Assembly: GCA_963969395.1 (NCBI GenBank)
Contig: OZ017795.1
Location: forward strand, 41,645,063 to 41,709,062
Source of the DNA: Pseudoscleropodium purum
Lineage: Eukaryota; Streptophyta; Bryopsida; Hypnales; Brachytheciaceae
Direction: 5' to 3'
DNA: 64,000 bases
Positions 59,822 through 64,000 of the stretch are shown one piece after another. How positions within the stretch are numbered: the stretch's first letter is position 1; each line of letters opens with the position of its first letter. Both the position numbers and the translations under genes were made by a program. The notes beneath the pieces were generated by a model. It saw only the letters and a list, made by a program, of their open reading frames with translations. It searched no databases and was not told the DNA's origin.

Positions 59822-60370
59822 AGAAATTAGGGGTCTCCACAAGTCCGCGAGTTATCTAGCCCTAGGAATGCTGAAGTTGCTACGGGAATGTGAATCCGAC
59901 ATGGTTGAGAGAGTGCCACATCATGGGGTTCTCTTGGGTTTTCTTTTTCAAAAACATAAAATTTTAGACGTTTTTTTGCTTTTCAAGACTAAACTTCATT
60001 TTTTTAATAATTTAAAAAAAATGTTGGTCTGATAAGTAGCCAATAGTATTGGGAACAAAATTGAAACAGGCCTATAGAGACCTCAAACATTAGGAAAGAT
60101 TTGGGGCCTCTGGATGACTACGAGTTATCAATCTTTGTAAACACCCAAATTGTTGCGGAAATGCAAAGCCAATGTGGTTAAGAGAGTGCTATGTCATCGA
60201 TTTTTTTTTTTTGAAAGAAAGAAAGAAATTTTAGATTTTTTTTTGCATTTTAGGACTAAATTTTTTTAGGATAATTATTGGCTTAACAATAGCTAGTAAT
60301 ATCAGAAACAGTTCTAGGAATAGAACTAAAATAGCCCTTTGGAGGCCTCAAATCTCCCCTAATGTTTCTT
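59822..60370. repeat. About 273-bp direct duplication of a dispersed repeat
   Basis: Two head-to-tail units share GGGG.CTC..GAGTTATC (59830 and 60113), then TGCTACGG/TGTTGCGG, ATGGTTGAGAGAGTG/GTGGTTAAGAGAGTG and a T-rich tail. The period is about 273 bp. The reverse complement recurs at about 6969-7085. No gene is present in 59451-60497. Confidence 0.6.
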
Positions 60371-60497
60371 CTAATGTGTGTTGCTACCCCTTCCCCTCTT
60401 CTTGAAAATGAATAAAATCCAAAAACATATTATGAATGTCAAAATCAAGTTTTAAAAATAAAGAATAAAAATAATAAAATATACTAAATCCATCACC

Positions 60498-61087
60498 CTA
60501 ACCCCAAAAGTCCTACAAGGTCATTTTTTTGGTCATAAACCACTCAAAACTACTATTTCTACTACATTCATCCAAGAAATCAGAAAAAAGAATTTTCTTG
60601 GAATTTAATTGTAGGATCTTAAACTATACTTTTTTCATACATATGGTAAAATTTTTGTCATGTATGACCATATGGATTGAAAGTTATTAGCATTCAAAGT
60701 GAAAGAAAAGTTTTTTCAAGAAGATATTTTGATTGCTTGTAAAATAAGAAATTCTATAACTTTCATATCACTAATCCAAATGGAATTATGAATCAAAGCT
60801 TCCCATTGAGACAAAAATATAATCAATGATACAAATAATAATAATTAAAATTTTATTTCATTTTTTTATTTCATTTTTTTGTTCCCAATTTTTCCTATTT
60901 TGAAGATATCATGGCATAATTTTTTCTACCAAACATTGATTGGGATAAAATGATATTTTTAAAAAGCTAACAATTTTTTCTATATTATTAGAAAGTTTCA
61001 AAAGAATTCACCAAAAATTGAACTTGTAGAAACCTACCTAAAATCCATTTTGTTCCTTGTAAGGACAATAAGACTTTAGGGAATCAA
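60498..61087. mobile_element. TTAA element, family B, decayed short copy
   Basis: The left end CTAACCCCAAAAGTCC and interior (AAACCACTCAAAACTACTAT, TTCATCCAAGAAATCAG) match the start of 678-1613. The right end AGACTTTAGGGAATCAA matches its far end. The copy is about 590 bp, so roughly a third of the interior is gone, and both TTAA sites are mutated. Confidence 0.65.
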
Positions 61088-61219
61088 AATAAACACATAT
61101 TTAATTAATGAATAACTATTTTGATATAAATTTTACAATTATTAGAATAGCTATGACATTATTAAAGTTGAAAGCACTAAATTTAATGAAATTGATGTAT
61201 TTCTTTATATTATCAACAA

Positions 61220-61718
61220 CTAGTGTACCTCGTGTCGTTGCCATGGTCAAAACAAAAGAAAAAATAATGATCTCATTTTTCTAATTTGTAGAAACTTCAA
61301 AATTCAATAACTTTCACACCCTAAGTTGAAACACTATAAAACCAAGCTCGTGAACTCTTCCTCACCAAGGGCTTTCCGACAATACCAAACACGCAAATGG
61401 GAGACACACGGTTGGGGAGATCTCAACGTGACAAACAAACAACGTAACTAAATAGAAGGACTAGTGTACCCTGGCTACGGTCAAAACAAAAGAAAAAATA
61501 ATTTTTTAATTTTTTTAATTCATAGAAACTTCAAAATTCAATAACTTTCACGTCCTAGTTTGCAACGCCACAAAACCAAGCCCATGCATCCCTCCTCGCC
61601 AAGGGCTTTCTGATGATACCAAACATGCAAATGGGAGACTCATGGTCCGAGAGATCTCAACATTACAAACAAACAAAACGAAATTAAACAAAACAAACAA
61701 GCTAACTTAATAGAAGGA
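61220..61718. repeat. Direct duplication of about 241-258 bp
   Basis: CTAGTGTACC starts units at 61220 and 61461. Both run through GTCAAAACAAAAGAAAAAAT, ATTCAATAACTTTCAC, CCAAGGGCTTTC and GAGATCTCAAC, and both finish with AATAGAAGGA. Divergence of several percent indicates that this is not a very recent event. No gene is present. Confidence 0.8.
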
Positions 61719-62454
61719 TTATATGATCATTCATTTACTTTCATAGTATATAATGTACATTTGAGAAAACAAAGGTGTATTTGAAGGTGTTATAAAACTC
61801 AAATTGACTTGAAATTTTTTGTGAGCTCATATTTTATCAATGGGAGAGCTATATTTCATTTTATTTTTGGGCCTTTACTTAGCAATTTTTATAAAAATAT
61901 TGTATATATCCAATAGGTAAAATTGTTGCAATTCTTCATAAACTATCACTTTATTAGAATATAGAGCATAGAAGGAAGGTGTAAATATACTATTAGGATT
62001 TAATTTTAGAATTTTGAGGTTTATTTTTGTGTGTATTTTGGGGGATTTTGTCCTATTGCTTGGTTATTTGAGTTCCAAGTTGGTAATTTTGGTCATATTT
62101 TATTGTTTGAGAAATACTTAGTTATGTGTTTTATCAAGGTTGCTAAAGTATGAGCTTTGAGCAACAAGCGATGAACGTTGAACAAGACCGTTTTAAGAAA
62201 ATCTTTTGAAAAATTTAAAACTTTTCACCATAAGATGCCTAAATCTTCATTTAGGATAAACATTTATGGCTATAAATGAATTTAATGAAGATAAATGGGG
62301 ATGAATGGGGATGAGTGAATTCAAATGAATTTTTGTAGTTGACTTTATTGGATGAAATACATTTGTTAGTCATTACATTGGATGATGAATGTCTATTCTA
62401 GAGGATTAATAACTCAATTATTTCACATAAGGATTCATATCCAAGTACCTTAAA
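61719..62454. other. Intergenic, no gene seen
   Basis: AT-rich sequence with a GATGAATGGGGATGA micro-repeat near 62290. No open frame or element ends were recognised. Confidence 0.5.
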
Positions 62455-63383
62455 TTAACCTTTAAAGGACTTGCTTGCATTTTTTGGTTATATAGATTTT
62501 TCGAACAAGTCATTGTGACCAAAAATTTGCATATTTTAGGCTAAAATTTTTAGGGAAGGTGCAGACAAGGAATATCTTTCATACGCAACAAATTTCATGA
62601 CATTTGGAAATAGGAGTCAAAAGTTATAGCCTAACATGTTACTTTTTTTGTGACTGGGCAGTTTGGGCAGATTAGAAAAAATCACTTTTTTGAGAAACCA
62701 AAATTTGAAATTGGTTCTCTAAATTTATGTATATAAGGAAAGCTTTGAATCAGTCCATTTTGATCAACAAGTCAAAAGTTATGAAGACTATTTGTTTGCA
62801 AGTAGTTATAGATTCTCTACTCTAAAAAAAACCTTTGAAATCCTTTTTCTTGCCCAATTTTCAATATTTTTGAAAAAAATAAAATCCAATGATGCAAATT
62901 GTTTATTACAACATTTCGGCCATTGGAATTGACATTTTTCAATTCCATATTTTAATTCTTAATAATTTAGTGTTTTGAATCCTTGTCTACTACTACTTAC
63001 TATTTTTTTCCTATGTGTTGTACAATTCCAAATGATCTGAAAATTTTCAAGCATGTGGACAACTTGTCTAGGAAAAAGAATCTAGAGAAGCGCCATAATT
63101 TTGGTCCTTTTTTCATAGAAAAGTGAGCTTGTGGAATGCAGCTGCCCGGCTTTTTGTAGGGCAAAAAAAATGATTTTAGTGAGTTTGAATGCATATATCT
63201 TGCAATGCAAGCATTGGATTTGTCTAAAATTTTTACCACATGTTTTGGATATTACATAGTACAAGATCCTACAGGTACATATGTCAAAAAAAGTTTTTTT
63301 TCAAAAATTTGGTACTTGTACAAAAAAATGGCAATTTTTGAACTTTTTTGGTGAAAACATAGTCATGAAATTTTAGGGGTTAA
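62455..63383. mobile_element. TTAA element, family C, complete
   Basis: A 929-bp element with TTAA at 62455-62458 and 63380-63383, left end TTAACCTTTAAAGGAC and right end complement TTAACCCCTAAAATTTC. It is similar throughout to 58510-59450, including CCAAAATTTGAAATTGG-like and TCAAAAGTTATGAAGAC-like internal words. It is non-coding. Confidence 0.8.
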
Positions 63384-64000
63384 AAGTAAAAAAGGTTACT
63401 TGAAGACCCTCTATTTATTAATTTGGGAGTTTATTGAAATTGAAATTGAAATTTTAAAATTTCAAAATAATTCTTTTCAAAAAATTAAAATTAAAAAAAA
63501 ATAATAATAATTTTATATATATAATAAATTCAATAGATGGCTTTTCAAATTTGAGGAGCATTTTCTTGTTGCTAAAGGCACTTTCCTATATTAATTTGGA
63601 GAAAATTTATACTACTTTTTCAAAAAAGAATTCAAAATTTTTTTTTTCAATTTTTTTTCAAAAAAAATTAAATATATATTTTTTAACTAGGGCTCCTCGG
63701 ATTCCAAGGAACCCTTTCTTGCCAATGTTAACTACTAAGAGAAGCCTATTTAATTTCAAGGAGCCCTTTTTTGGTACTAGAAAAAGTTGTTTGAGGGGTA
63801 ACTATTTAAAGGTTTGAAGTTCTTTGCAAATGTCTCTTTGCACCAATTGAAGGCTTTTTAGAGCCAAAAGAAGGCTCCTTAGAGTTTGAAGAGCCTTGAA
63901 CTAAATAACTTTATTTTTCTTAAAACATTTTTTTTGAATTTTTTTTGAAAAAATTAAATTAAATTAAATTGCATTTCAAAAATTCTCTAAATTAATAGAG
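63384..64000. other. AT-rich end of the window
   Basis: Homopolymer-rich A/T sequence with TATATATA tracts. A plus frame at 63551-63817 is open for 88 codons but is Lys/Phe/Asn-biased and has no recognisable protein. Repeated GGAGCC/GAGCC words around 63690-63890 (AAGGAGCCC, AAGAGCC, GGCTCC) hint at another decayed repeat. Confidence 0.5.

Noticed and set aside
1..64000. tRNA, rRNA or CRISPR arrays
   Set aside because: No tRNA B-box-like GGTTCGA with a matching cloverleaf, no rRNA-like conserved blocks and no regularly spaced short repeats were seen by eye; a covariance-model scan would be decisive.

Overview
The window looks like a transposon-rich stretch of nuclear DNA from a land plant. 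The evidence is an intron-rich CHASE-domain hybrid histidine kinase (cytokinin-receptor type), a secreted eight-cysteine lipid-transfer protein, and recognisable exons of plant SEC5, KORRIGAN-type GH9 endoglucanase, CYP71-clan P450, CAF1/POP2 and DDX11/CHL1. Introns are short to medium, intergenic DNA is very AT-rich, and real exons are GC-richer. A seed-free plant such as a moss is my best guess for the host. That is inference from gene style, not proof.

Layout. 1-8 kb: TTAA-flanked terminal-inverted-repeat elements, a long perfect foldback at 251-377, and non-coding DNA. 8.0-10.4 kb (+): a broken cytochrome P450. 10.4-17.3 kb: intergenic DNA with a CACTA-like MITE at 14.1-14.35 kb. 17.3-18.3 kb (-): an intact lipid-transfer protein gene. 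19.9-20.6 kb: another TTAA element. 21.5-22.7 kb (+): an unknown His/Gln-rich repeat protein. 25.6-28.6 kb (-): a decayed DDX11/CHL1 helicase. 29.2-34.9 kb (-): a chimeric ruin in which the middle of SEC5 is replaced by the 5' half of a KORRIGAN-like gene. 35.1-36.6 kb (+): an intact 500-residue gene of unknown function. 37.9-41.9 kb (-): a complete five-exon En/Spm (CACTA, Tnp2) transposase gene. 45.2-46.3 kb (+): an RMA-like RING gene followed, in the same frame after one TAG, by a truncated CAF1 deadenylase. 47.4-55.9 kb (-): the intact 15-exon CHASE histidine kinase, reconstructed here at 1066 residues. 56-64 kb: AT-rich repeats with further TTAA elements.

Only the histidine kinase and the lipid-transfer protein look like conventional working host genes. 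The repeat protein, the 500-residue protein and the RING protein are open but their functions are unproven. The transposase gene is open throughout, but I could not find its terminal repeats. The rest is gene debris or mobile DNA. Three sequence families of TTAA-flanked elements share similar ends (TTAA followed by CCCTAAA-like sequence), which suggests one transposition machinery. No matching transposase for them is visible in the window.
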